From NCBI RefSeq assembly GCF_020497125.1, contig NC_059079.1, positions 50,169,114-50,233,113 of the forward strand: a stretch of 64,000 bases of DNA, written 5' to 3'. The translations under genes and the position numbers were made by a program. Source of the stretch: Mauremys mutica. Lineage: Eukaryota; Chordata; Testudines; Geoemydidae. Positions 42,712 through 54,059 of the stretch are shown here, one piece after another (within the stretch, counting starts at the first letter, position 1; every line of letters starts with the position of its first letter). A model generated the notes under the pieces. The model searched no databases and was not told the DNA's origin. It saw nothing but the letters and a program-made list of their open reading frames with translations.

Positions 42712-45437
42712 GTATGAAGCAAAGGGAAGGCAATTACAGAGATTTCATCCTTTGAAGTTATACATACATAATAAGAGTTTGTTTTTTAAGGGAAAGTGTC
42801 AGATGTGGGAACAAATTCATAGACGAATTAATTGCTGGAATATATGTAGCGTCATTTTTTCATTATATATTATGGGAATGCTTGCTTATGCTGTTTTTGT
42901 CTTGTTTTAAGAGATTTTGGTGACTGATAAAGTTGATCTGGAAATAATTGACAGCAGCCATCTGTTCCTGAAATTCCTGTGCTCTCTTCTAAAGTAACGT
43001 TAACTCCCAATAATATCCTTAGACATTAATTTCTCTTCCCTAATTGCTGAGGGACAGATCAGAACACCCCTGTTCATCCAGAATAGTACCTTGCTTCTCA
43101 AGTAGTTCCGTTGATTGAAACCAATGACAAATCATTGACTTCTGTGGGGCCAGGATTTCACCCAGCCTCAGTATTGGTACCTTAAAATGACTCAAAGATT
43201 TTAAATATAGGTAGGTCCATGGTTTCAAAAGCAGCTTTTAATTTTGGATTCTTCATTCCTTAGGACCTGACTTTCCACAATGCGGAGCACCCTTAGCTGC
43301 TATTGACTGAAGCTGTGGGTGCTCAGCCCTTCTGAATTCAGGCATTTGGTTGGCTTGATAAGGGTTGAATAGACAAAAACAGAGGCACCCAAAATTAGAG
43401 GCCTGTTTTTAAAATGCAGGTTTCATTGCAGAATTGCTTTTGCTGATTGTCTGCAGCCTGCCAGTCCTCTGTTCTGCTGAGTCAACTAAGAACTACATCC
43501 TTCTTGTCACTATGACAAGGTAAACAATTCAAGACGTACATTAACAAATATGTAATCTTTTAAAAAGAAAAGGGAAATAGAAGGGAGACTACAATGGGAT
43601 GGTAGAGAGCCTATGAATAAAGAGAAAGAAGGGGGGAAAAGGGGGCCCATGAAACAAAGGGAAAAGGAGGGAAGTCTGACAGAAGGGACATTTTTCTCTC
43701 TTAATGTACTGGATATAGACAAACAGTTCTCCACCAGCCAAGGGAAGGAGGCTTCAACAAATACAGTACAGGCTATCTGTCAGCTTCTCCCATAATGCAG
43801 CCCCCCATCTGCACTTAAGCCCATAAAATGGTTTACACAGGTACTTGTTCTGCACAGATTGTTCTGTGGCAGTTTCCAGCTCCTTTGTAAACAGGAAGCA
43901 GTGTATTAGAGAAAGGGAAAAGGTTGGTTATTTATTTGCCTGTGTGTTCAGTCAAAATACTGGTAACATGTAATAGGGTTTTTTTAGAATTTTGAAGCTG
44001 ATACATTTTATATCTTAAAACACCTTCCCTATTTTCCTTTTCTTTGTGCATGCACCAGAGGGCACTGTGTTGCAGGTCAATTTTGCTGTAGGATCTTCTT
44101 CAGCATAAACAGGAATTAAAAACATTTTGCAATAAAATGTGATTCAGAAATGTGCACTGATAAAGTAGTCCATCTCAAAAGAATAGTAGCACTCGACATG
44201 TACTGCATTTTAAGAGCCAGCCATCAAAGCCAATAATATAAAATCTGAAAGAATGTATTTTATTTGTATTATTTTCTATTAGTCAACAGTGAACCGACAT
44301 TATCTTGGTAACAAAATGAAAGAAGTGTATTTTAGTTTAATCCTTTCAGTAAGGTCATGGAGAATGTACTATGTCCAACCACCTTTAGGACTACAAGAAG
44401 CTGAGGTTTTTTTTGTGTGTGTGTGTGGTTTTTTTTTTTCTTCCCCTCCTCCTCTGAGCCATCATTACAGAAACATTGTCAAGTCTGGCAGATCTGTAAT
44501 CAGACCTGTCATATTTGTTTAAGTTCGTGGGTGTATTTACATTACTCCATCCCTCAGAGAGCAGGATTCGTGTATATTTCAATACCATGCCTACTCCCCT
44601 CCAGAAATGTGCAGGCAGGCAAAACAGAGGGGTAGAACATTAAATTGCTGCTGCTGATCAACAAGAAACAGCACCCTGTGAATATCAATTCCCCAGATAA
44701 GAAACCTAACTGTAAGATTTCCTTATAAGACCACCACCCCCTTAATAAGTTGTTCAGAACCCATGTTAAATATGGGGATATACTGTAAAATATTGGAGAT
44801 TTTTTTTTAAATAAAGGTTGTTTTTAATCCCTATTGATTTTCTATGGACTGTCACAGATAAAGATATTTGGTGCCTAATTGTTCTCCTCCTGCCTGACAA
44901 CCCTCTGTATTTCCTGAATGAATGTGACCCTACCATGTCCAGGGTTAAAGAGAGGTGGTGTCAGCTGCCTTCATGTCATCACATCCACATCAGCCCCAAA
45001 AGGCTCTCCAGGGGCTTGCTGATGATGGCTGAGGAGGGGATGAAATGGGCTGAGAGAATGAATTATTGTATGTATGATTCCCTTCTATGCTGGAACCTTT
45101 CTTATTGAGGACATTGTGGGAGCATTGCTGGCTGGCATAGCCCTTATAACACAGCAGTGATGGAATAGGTGGAGTAATTCAGGGCAAATAGTTTGAAGTG
45201 TTCCTTGTGAAGTTCATTTCTGGTCAGAGTCCTGCTAGCATAGGAATAGGAGCAGAGACTAAAAGTCAACCTCTATTTTGGAAGGTAGGGACAGAACAAG
45301 CTGCGGCAGGCAGCAGCTCACTTCCTGTCTCTGCAGTCTAGAGCCCCACCAGCCAATATGGAAAGTGGCCCATTTGATCTCTAGAGCCACATCCTTACCC
45401 AACAACTGCTCTACTCAGTTATTGTCTAATCAGCACA
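42712..45437. other. Start of BRINP3 intron 2, no coding feature
   Basis: Begins with the donor GTATGA. I see no second coding exon. Diverged palindrome fragments occur at about 43110-43170 and 43265-43345. The rest looks unique and AT-rich. Confidence 0.45.
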
Positions 45438-45656
45438 GAGTGACCAGACGTCCCGATAAAATCGGGACTGTCCCGATATCGAGCAGTTTGTTCGGTTGGG
45501 GGGTAGTTCTTTCTTTGGCAGCAAGATTTATTACCCTCAGCAACTCAAGACCCTCCGCCGAAGTGCCACTGAAGACCCAGACGGGTGAGTGTAACAATTG
45601 AAAAGGTGTTCCCCCTGTGGCAGTCCCGATATTTTGGAATTCTCATCTGGTCACCC
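45438..45656. mobile_element. GGGTGACCAG-type MITE, long variant
   Basis: The ends GAGTGACCAGACGTCCCGAT and CATCTGGTCACCC share termini with 56978-57097, but the interior is different and longer. The TA flank is mutated on the left. Confidence 0.65.
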
Positions 45657-46148
45657 TCATCTGGTCATCAGCAACAGCCTAAAGCTGACTACTGACTAGA
45701 TGCTCATCTAAATACATATAAATAAAATAATCATAGTAAAAGTGTTCAGCTGCTAGAAACCTGCATTCTGTGATATATTTGAACTACTGTTCAAAAATGT
45801 ATTGTTGATGGTGCCCTTTTTTCTTGTGGATGGTGTTTGACCAGGAGGAGAGCACAACTTATGATTTTTGTTTTCCAAAATCAGAAAAAATATGCTATGA
45901 CTAAAATTCTGTTCTCTTTTTCCATGGAATATTTTTGCTTTAGCAGCCTCAGGAGATGCAATGAGAATTTAGAATAAATAAAAACTCAGTTAAATAATTG
46001 ATTTCCACATTTTTGTATTTCAGGGTAGTATTTTCTATTACAATCATGTTCAGAATAAAAAGAGATCATTCATTTAATCTTGTTGTTGATCTTTAAATAA
46101 AGCCATTTAATGCAAATTTACAGAAAGAGTAAAATGCTAGAGAGTAAA

Positions 46149-46219
46149 GACATGATCCTGTACCATTAAAACCAATGGAAGTTTTGCCATTGACTTGAAT
46201 GGGATCAGGGTCATGCCCT
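46149..46219. mobile_element. Short palindromic MITE
   Basis: GACATGATCCTGTACCATT is mirrored by AATGGGATCAGGGTCATGC, with CCAATGGAAGTTTTGCCATTG in the centre. Confidence 0.65.
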
Positions 46220-47296
46220 AAATGCCCACAAAAATACAGAATTATTAAAAGCAGGACAAAATGATAGACCACTGAAGTGTCAAATACCAAGAAGAATGGA
46301 ATTTTACTATGACTAGTGCTATAAGCTTGATGGCTGTGCTGAATGGGGGAGCTCTGTAGGAGCATTTTGTGGCTGTCTGATAACTATTGCCTGAAAACAG
46401 TGTTATACAATTGAACTCAAGAATATTCATTGACTAAGAATCTCCAGTTGTAATTAGACAAGTTTGATGGTTTTCAAACAAATCTTTCTCATGTCAGAGA
46501 ATAGATCGATTGTAGATGTTTTGTCTAGGCACGTCTGTCTAGATAAGTCTAAGCCCACAATATGATCTAACTTCCTTGAGTTTCCATTACTCTAATTTTC
46601 ATCATCCACGGGTTCCCAAACTACATAACCTGCCTACATTTTAGAAAGTCATGCTCTGGGCTAAAACACTTATCAAAATCTCCAGACCCATACATTCTAA
46701 ATTCTATAGGTACAAACACCAAGATTCTATGCTGATATTCCTAATTTTGTTTGTATGTCCATGTAGTAAAGAGAGAATGAATCATGTTGCACAATCACTC
46801 TTTTGTCACTATAAATGAGCATTCACCTTGCTATGAAAGTTACTGGCTGGTATAAATCATAGAGATAAAGCCAAAGGTTGGTACTGTGTGAGTGGTGCAT
46901 ATTAACTGAATCCATTTTTTATAGAAGGTTCCTAACCTAAGCAGAATGGGCACATTTCTGAAGGAAAAAGATGTAATTTCTACCAACTCCTTATTTAGCT
47001 TTCAGAGAATATAGCGGCCAGTGAAAATAAAACAGGTACGTGAAGTAGGGAAGAACAGTGTTAGTGCTTGGCTAGTTGTTATATTTTAGTCCATTAACTA
47101 AGGATCAGTTCGTGTGTGTGTACGTACATCGGCAAGTGATCTGATTCTGCAAAAGTACAGAGTGCTTTCAACTCCTTCAACAATAGGACAGGGCTGGAAG
47201 CTAGCACACATGTAATTCTCTGTATTCCTGTTGGTTATGGGAACCAGAGAACAATACAGAATTACAACTAATGTTATAGACTGTGCCACTAAAAAG

Positions 47297-48107
47297 TACC
47301 CTATATACTTGATCATAAGTTTGTTTATAAGCCGACCCCCCCAAGATGGATAAGTAAAAATGGAAATGTTTTATGATCCGTTCATAAGCCGACCCTATAA
47401 TTCAGAGGTCAGCAAACTCTGGCTCTCAGGCCATCAGGATAAGCCGCTGGTGGGCCGAGATGGTTTGTTTACCTCAAGCGTCCGCAGGCATGGAGGTAAA
47501 CCTAAGTAAACAAGGTGTCCCGGCGCGCCAGCTGCTTACCCTGATGGACCAGGACAGCAACTAGTGGGGAAATTTTTTTGGGGGGAGAAGCTGGGGATCA
47601 GGGTTGTAACCCCTATGACCACCCCTAGCCCGGGACCCCCACATTCTTCCCATCCCATCCCATCCCTTCCCACCTTATCTGGGGAGGGCCTGGGAGGATG
47701 TCTCCGGCCTGGCTGGCGCTGCTCCGGCAGGCTGGGCAGTGCAGCCGCAGCCTGCTCCGGCGGGCCAGACCAAGTGGCGCAGCTGCAGCATGTTCCAGCG
47801 GGCTGGGCTGGGCCGGGCTGCATGGCTGCAGCCTGCTCTGGGGGGCAGGGCCGAGCGGCACAGCTGCAGCCTGCCAGCTGGAGCTGCAGCTGCTTCAGAG
47901 GCTGGGAGGAGAGCAGCGTGGCCAGATGCAGAGAGACTCTGTCCCCGCCTCTTTCCTTCTGGCTGTGCTGCCCCTCCTTGCTCTCTCTGTTGGGGGTGGG
48001 GCTGTGTCCCACCTCTCCCTCTCTATACCCGTTCATAAGCCGACCCCCTTCTCTGGTGCTTCCCTTTTTTACTACAAAAATTAGCTTATGAACGAGTATA
48101 TACGGTA
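47297..48107. mobile_element. TA-flanked inverted-repeat element, about 810 bp, with GC-rich core
   Basis: The ends TACCCTATATACTTGATCATAAG and CTTATGAACGAGTATATACGGTA are inverted repeats, and TA at both edges fits Tc1/mariner. Sub-terminal motifs CATAAGCCGACCC recur at about 47326-47340, 47384-47396 and 48033-48049. The core (47690-47900) is an irregular CTGCAGC/GCTCCGG-rich minisatellite, and the resulting frames of up to 175 codons are not genes. A second repeat (CAGCAAACTCTGGCTCTC, GATGGTTTGTTTACCT) seems to lie inside at 47408-47500. Confidence 0.7.
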
Positions 48108-51100
48108 GTCATTTTCTGCACTGCAGAATGATATGCCCTATAATTTCCAATAGGAAGTTCCACACATGCCATGGACAAATTTAACTACTGCAGTCGGAGA
48201 ATCTTTTGTTTTTTTGTGGAATTTACTACAATTAAGCTACAGACAGAGCTGTGCAGAAAAGCACCTGGACTGATTCTGGAGAAGTGTGCTGGCCTCTAAA
48301 TTAGCTGGATTGCTGTGCTGATATTTTATGGACTATTCTTTCTGTGTTGAATAAAAGTTAAAAATTTTGTTAAGGAATTTCAAGTTTGTGCTTTATTATT
48401 GTATACTCACATAATACACAGTGTTACTTATGCAAATCAGCAGGCAGGGAAGAGGGATCTAAAACAAAACAAAAGGAGACTAGAGAAATGCCAGGGATGG
48501 AAAGAGTGATTGGGAAAGCAGGTGTAAAGGTAATTCTTTCTTGGATTGTTTAGAACATTATAACTATGTATTATGGACCTGACTGCACACTTGCCTGTGT
48601 GATATAGAGCTCCTTGCTAGATTGAGTAGGAATCTGTGTGATTTTTCTACTGTAATCTGACGGTTTCCTTCCAAAATTTGTGATGTACCAGCAAGGATTA
48701 TTTCCTCTTTTTCTTTTCTACTTATTGCACAAGGCTTTATTCTGATAATGTAATGACAGATAATTTAGTCAGAAGAAGAATAATTTAAAATATGAATTAA
48801 CTTGTTAAACTGAGCAGTGACTAAAACTGTATAAACCTATCAAATGAGCAATAGAAATTCACAGACAATTTTGGCCAAAAAAAAAATACCGAGTTTCTCA
48901 CAAACCTGTAGAATTCTATGCAACATGAAATAACATCCTATTTTTTTAAATGCTCTTTTCTAATGAAGATGTTCTGTTTCTTTGTTTTTGGGTCAGGGAT
49001 GCAATTAAGGAATAAAAAAATAATGTTTTATACCGAACAAATACTTCCATGGTAAAGAATACTGCTTTATCTGATATTCTCTAAATTCATTTCTACCCTA
49101 CAACTTAAAGTAAACAACATTAAGAGCCCGATTATGCAGTTCTTAGTAATGTTCTTGAGCACTAGCTCACACAGGTAGTCCCCACTGAAGTCAAATGTAG
49201 TATTGGGGACTGTGCCTTCAAAGGCTGAGCTTCCCAAATAGAGAGTCTGTGCAGGGTGCTGTGAAGCTCTTGTTATGCCCAGTGAGTTGGAAAGGGACAC
49301 AGAATAAAGCAGATGTCTTGAAAGCTCCTTAAACAGTGAGTGATCACTCAACTACACAACTAGCAGCACAAGCTGTCGTTCACTGTCCTATCAATGTAGC
49401 TGAACAACGAGCTGGATGGATCACCCCTAGATTAAAGAGGTGGTTCCATCTCTGTGTCTATAACGTCCATAACCATTCTGATGAGAGTGCTAATAATGCT
49501 AACTGTTGGTTGGGTTGTGGAAACCTAGTACACTGGGTGCAGTACTAAGATCAATATAGGCTACAATGAACATCAGACAGGAACAGCCTTTAGTTGCTAC
49601 CAATTTGTGGTTGATCTGAATTGCTGAGGCAGAGATTTTAGGGGGATGAGAGAGATTAATTCCCGTACCTACATTAAATAATGAAGCTTCTGTAATAAAA
49701 TGTCAGGTGTGTATTGTTTTGGACACATAGCCTATTCCAGTCTGCAGTGAGCATGATGGAAAGTATGGAGAAATTTCTGACAGCATCCCTTTCAAATGAC
49801 TAAGGTCACTTTACACCTTCCTTGGTGCTATTATTTTAATTTGTCAGGCTGAAGACTTTACAAACCATTACTACTTCTAGTTAGGCTTTTCTGTGACTGT
49901 TCTCTTTTTAAGCAGAAGGGCCAGAAATGTCCTTTCCTTGAAATAAAAAAAGCTTCTTCAGAATGCAGGGGAAAACTCTAATTCCTCAGTTTCTGTGCAT
50001 TCCCATTGTTCCTTATTTTGTCCTCAACGCTAACACACGCACCCTGAACCCCACAATAAATAAAACAGAGTGGTAGTGATAGGCAAGGGGAACATGACCA
50101 AAGTGATTAGAAGGAAAACGGGGTAATATTACACTGTGAAGCTACAGGAAAAATGAACTGTGCTCAGATATTAGTGTACTTTAGGCAGCTTCATGAAAGT
50201 AGGGAACCTCTGACTTCATCTCTGCTGAAGCTCTGGCTGCTTGTACATTGCACTGCATGCACATCATTGTTAGACACTGAGAACCGAGATTATAAATGCA
50301 CTTCAGGGAAAACATGTTTACTCTCCACAACTGCAGTTTCAAAGGGGAATAATCAGCAGAAACAGTTCAGTCTGCTTTTTCCAGGGAATCTCTGCATTGG
50401 TAAATTGCTTTTGGCTTGTATCATAATTGGTCCATTTCCTTTAGGGAATTTCCCATTCAGCCTGATGGAAAAAAGCATACAATATTCAGAGGGGGATCAT
50501 CATTCTCTGAAGTGTGCCAAGGAATAGTCTACTGAATGCACAAATGCCTCATTCTAAATCCAGTGGCTCACAGATCAGGGAAGGAGCAGAGCAGCTCAAG
50601 TTTTTGGAGGAGTGAGACGGGGGGAACTTTGCTGAATACCTAAAGTGACGAATACAACAGAAGTGCCATGTTTCTGCTGCATGCACCAGCCCATGGAGCC
50701 AGTTATGGGGAGGATAGGGTACCCTATAAAAAGAGTGTAGTAATGGATTTACTAAACCTGCACACTTGGGAGCTCAGTGGATAAATGGTTCTCAATGCTC
50801 CCTCTGGAGCACTGCAGCTCCATGAGGCAGTACATTCAATGCCCAGAATGTCCCATACTCTCAGTCTCATAACTCATTGCCTCTGCTCTAACATTACCCA
50901 GATTGGTCTTTGGCAAATGAAAGACAAATTCCAGGCAAATGAGCCAAGTCCAGTGATATTACTTCATGTGTAACTTTAATTCAGTGTGAGTAAGTATTGC
51001 AAAGTCAAGCCCAAAAAACTCCATAAGCTAATACTGAGTCCAGCTAATAGTTCAGATACTCACCTGTCTTTAACAAGGGAATATTTTATTGACAGTTGTA

Positions 51101-51310
51101 TAGAAAAAGCTAAATTAAAATAAAAGACAAGCAAATACAAATATAACTATGGGTCAGAACAGAAATGAATGGAAAGACTCCCATTGTTTCTGAAGGGCCT
51201 TGGACTAGCCCCATATGAGTCCTACAGAAAGCCTAGTAAAAGCCACACTGAGCAGTTACAGAATAATTAAACATTATTTGGACCTTCTGTATGGTAGAAA
51301 AGTCTCCACA
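48108..51310. other. Intron 2, no feature seen
   Basis: AT-rich with no convincing exon, RNA gene or element. A palindrome-like fragment lies at about 49115-49230 (GTAGTCCCCACTGAAGTCAA). Confidence 0.4.
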
Positions 51311-51316
51311 TCCAAC

Positions 51317-51876
51317 TCATAGACTTTAAGGTCAGAAGGGACCATTATGATCATCTAGTCTGACCTTCTGCACAATGCAGGCCACAGGATCTCACCCACC
51401 CACTCCTGTAACAAACTCCTAACCTATGTCTGAGTTATTGAAGTCCTCAAATTGTGGTTTAAAGACCTCAAGCTGCAGAGAATCCTCCAGCAAGTGACCC
51501 GTGCCCCATGCTGCAGAGGAAAGCGAAAAACCTCCAGGGCCACTGCCAATTTGCCCTGGAGGGAAATTCCTTTCCGACCCCAAATATGGCGATCAGTTAA
51601 ACCCTGAGCATGTGGGCAAGACTCACCAGCGAGCACCCAGGAAAGAATTCTCTGTAGTAACTCAGATCCCAACCCATCTAACATCCCATCACAGACCACT
51701 GGGCATACTTACCTGCTGATAATCAAAGATCAATTGCTAAATTAATTGCCAAAATTAGGCTACCCCATCATACCATCCCCTCTATAAACTTATCAAGCTT
51801 AGTTTTAAAGCCAGATATGTATTTTGCGCCCACTACTCCCCTTGGAAGGCTGTTCCAGAACTTCACTCCTCTAAGT
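51317..51876 (-). mobile_element. CR1 LINE 3' untranslated region, minus strand
   Basis: CATAGACTTTAAGGTCAGAAGGGACCATTATGATC is the inverted CR1 3' end. The next blocks (GTGACCCGTGCCCCATGCTG, GACCCCAAATATGGCGATCAG, GAGCATGTGGGCAAGACTCACCAGC) are typical of an older turtle CR1 subfamily. No intact ORF. Confidence 0.85.
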
Positions 51877-52995
51877 GGAGCTTAAGCTGGTTGACGGGTG
51901 GGGATAACTGAAAACTCTCTCTCTTTTTTCAGCTCTGTGTGGTTGCTCACACCACCAGTGTAACTGGAAACTGCTGTACATGTAAACCTCAGGTTCTTAG
52001 ATATCAGAGTGAGAAGCACCTTAAAAAAATCTTGTATAGATAGGTAGACACATAGATTGGTTGGAAGGTAGAAGCCCAAGACCTAAGACTCCAGATAAAT
52101 CTGGGATTATATCATTTTTTGTCAGTGCATGCATATCCTAAACTTTTCCTTTTACAGATGTATGGCCTGACCCTTCAACCTTTCTTCACATGAGTAGTCT
52201 CGCTGAAATTGTGGGTGCAAGAGCACCACTGGTTAATATAAATAAAATATTTAAGGGGCAAAACAGCAGCACTTCTTGTGTTGAAATCTGTAGCTGAAAG
52301 AACCCAACAGAAATGGATACTGACAGAGCACGTCTTTTGGCCAGGAAGAAATATAATTGTTAATTTCTAGACATTGGGTCTGATTTTCAAAGGTGCTGGT
52401 TGCTTCTATTGGTTTTAATGATTTTAAACTGCAGACCATAGGGACCTAATCCAGGACCTTTACTCTCATGAGTAAAACTATTAACTTCATTGTGGCTACT
52501 CTTGTGAAGAAGCATAATTTACTTGAACAAGGTTGGAGGAGCTTAATTATTTTATTTCCTGATTCTACTTCTGATGACATTTTTAAATGCAGCTTCCCCT
52601 CACAAGGAAGCATTGCTTTTTTTTTTTTAATCCTTAAGGATTATGTATGTTAGCCAGTGATGCTTTTATTGCTTTCCATCACCAAATATATATTAGAAGC
52701 ATTTCTCAACATAGTTGTGTGGGCAAACCCTTGGAGGGCACAGACCTATAGTAAAAAGGTTAGAAAGATACCAGATGGAAATAGAAACTGAGAATTAAAA
52801 ATGGACAAGTTGGACACATGTCTCGTAGAGAACATTCATTGAATTATAAATGTCTGGCAATACAAACAACCAACAGATTCAAAGGACTCAGTATTGACCT
52901 GCGGTATGTGTTCACACAGGCACATGGGGGAGTGAGTTGCCCCCGTTATTCCTCTGTATGGAATAACCTGTATGGCAGACGCCACACTCCCACAG

Positions 52996-53450
52996 TATGT
53001 CTACACAGCAAGCAGGATCCTGTGGCAGTGAGTCTCAGAGCCCAGGCCTACAGACTCCGGATCGTACGATGGCACTAAAACTAGCTGTGTAGATGTTTGG
53101 GTTCAGGCTGGAGTTCAGGCTCTGAAGCCTAGGGAGGGGTGTGTGATTCAGAATCCAAACTCCAGTCTGAACATCCAAACTCCTAGTTTTAGATGATGCT
53201 AAAACTAGGCAGCCTACCTGCCCTGCTTGGGGTGGCAAAATGCCTAGAGCTGCCCCTGCGTACAATGCAGGGAAAGTCCCTGAGTGCAACTGGAAATTTT
53301 AATGTTTCAAAGAGTGGTATGCTGAGCTTCTCTCCAGGACTTTCCCTGCACTGTAGCAGTGTCCACACGGGATCTTACTGTGTGGGAAGCTGGTGTGCAG
53401 TAGATTCACATCCTGGCTTGCAATGCGGTAACTAGCTGTGTAGACAAGCC
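52996..53450. mobile_element. GTCTACAC-type MITE carrying a GC-rich MITE remnant
   Basis: The left terminus CAGTATGTCTACACAGC and the right terminus AGCTGTGTAGACAAGCCCT are inverted. Inside, 53208-53258 matches the 3' end of the GC-rich hAT MITE (CTTGGGGTGGCAAAATGCCTAGAGCTGCCCCTG), so one element lies in another or the two recombined. Confidence 0.6.
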
Positions 53451-53940
53451 CTAAAATTATTGGAGTTGAATGTAGAAGGAAGGTAGATTTTCTCTTTCAA
53501 TGAGAGAAACAACTGTTAATGCTGGATAGGATACACTGGACCATACAGTCGGCTAGGCCAGCAGGATTAGAAGCATTCTCAGGAGTCAGTTTGTTTGAGA
53601 AGAGCACAAGTGTGTTTCTGTTTGGCAACAAAACAAAATATCACTGCCAACCTTGCCTTCTGTCTTTTTTTTAATACACAGTAGGATCTGTGTTTTGACA
53701 ATCCCTCTTTTTATTTCTTCCTATTTGTTTCGACTATTTAACCGAAGGAAAGTTAGTTCTCTCTTAGTTCATAATACTCTTTTTGGACAGGAATTTTCAA
53801 GATCACAAGCAAAACTCAGATGAGGGGAAAAAAACTAAATAAACGAATGCCGAACAAAACCCCTACTTTTATAATCACTGGTCTAATCTACTTCCAGAAT
53901 AGGGTTGTTTTAAAACATCAATGTTTTGAGTAAGGATAAT

Positions 53941-54044
53941 CAGCAAAGAGTCCTGTGGCACCTTAGAGACTAACAGACATATTGGACCACAGGACTGTTT
54001 GCTGCTTTTACAGATCCAGACTAACACGACTACCCCTCTGATAC
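53941..54044. mobile_element. Penelope-like fragment with inverted termini, copy 3
   Basis: CAGCAAAGAGTCCTGTGGC on the left is mirrored by ACCACAGGACTGTTTGCTG, followed by the tail CAGACTAACACGACTACCCC. It is flanked by the perfect 15-bp repeat TTGAGTAAGGATAAT (53926-53940 and 54045-54059). Confidence 0.82.
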
Positions 54045-54059
54045 TTGAGTAAGGATAAT

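Noticed and set aside
42712..42910. Open frame continuing 66 codons beyond the BRINP3 exon, ending in a hydrophobic stretch
   Set aside because: It lies past a good donor, and the known protein continues with Glu-Phe-Gly after the split Arg, not with this sequence. It would appear only with intron retention.
47536..48091. Frames of 128-175 codons on both strands
   Set aside because: They come from the GC-rich minisatellite core of a transposable element.
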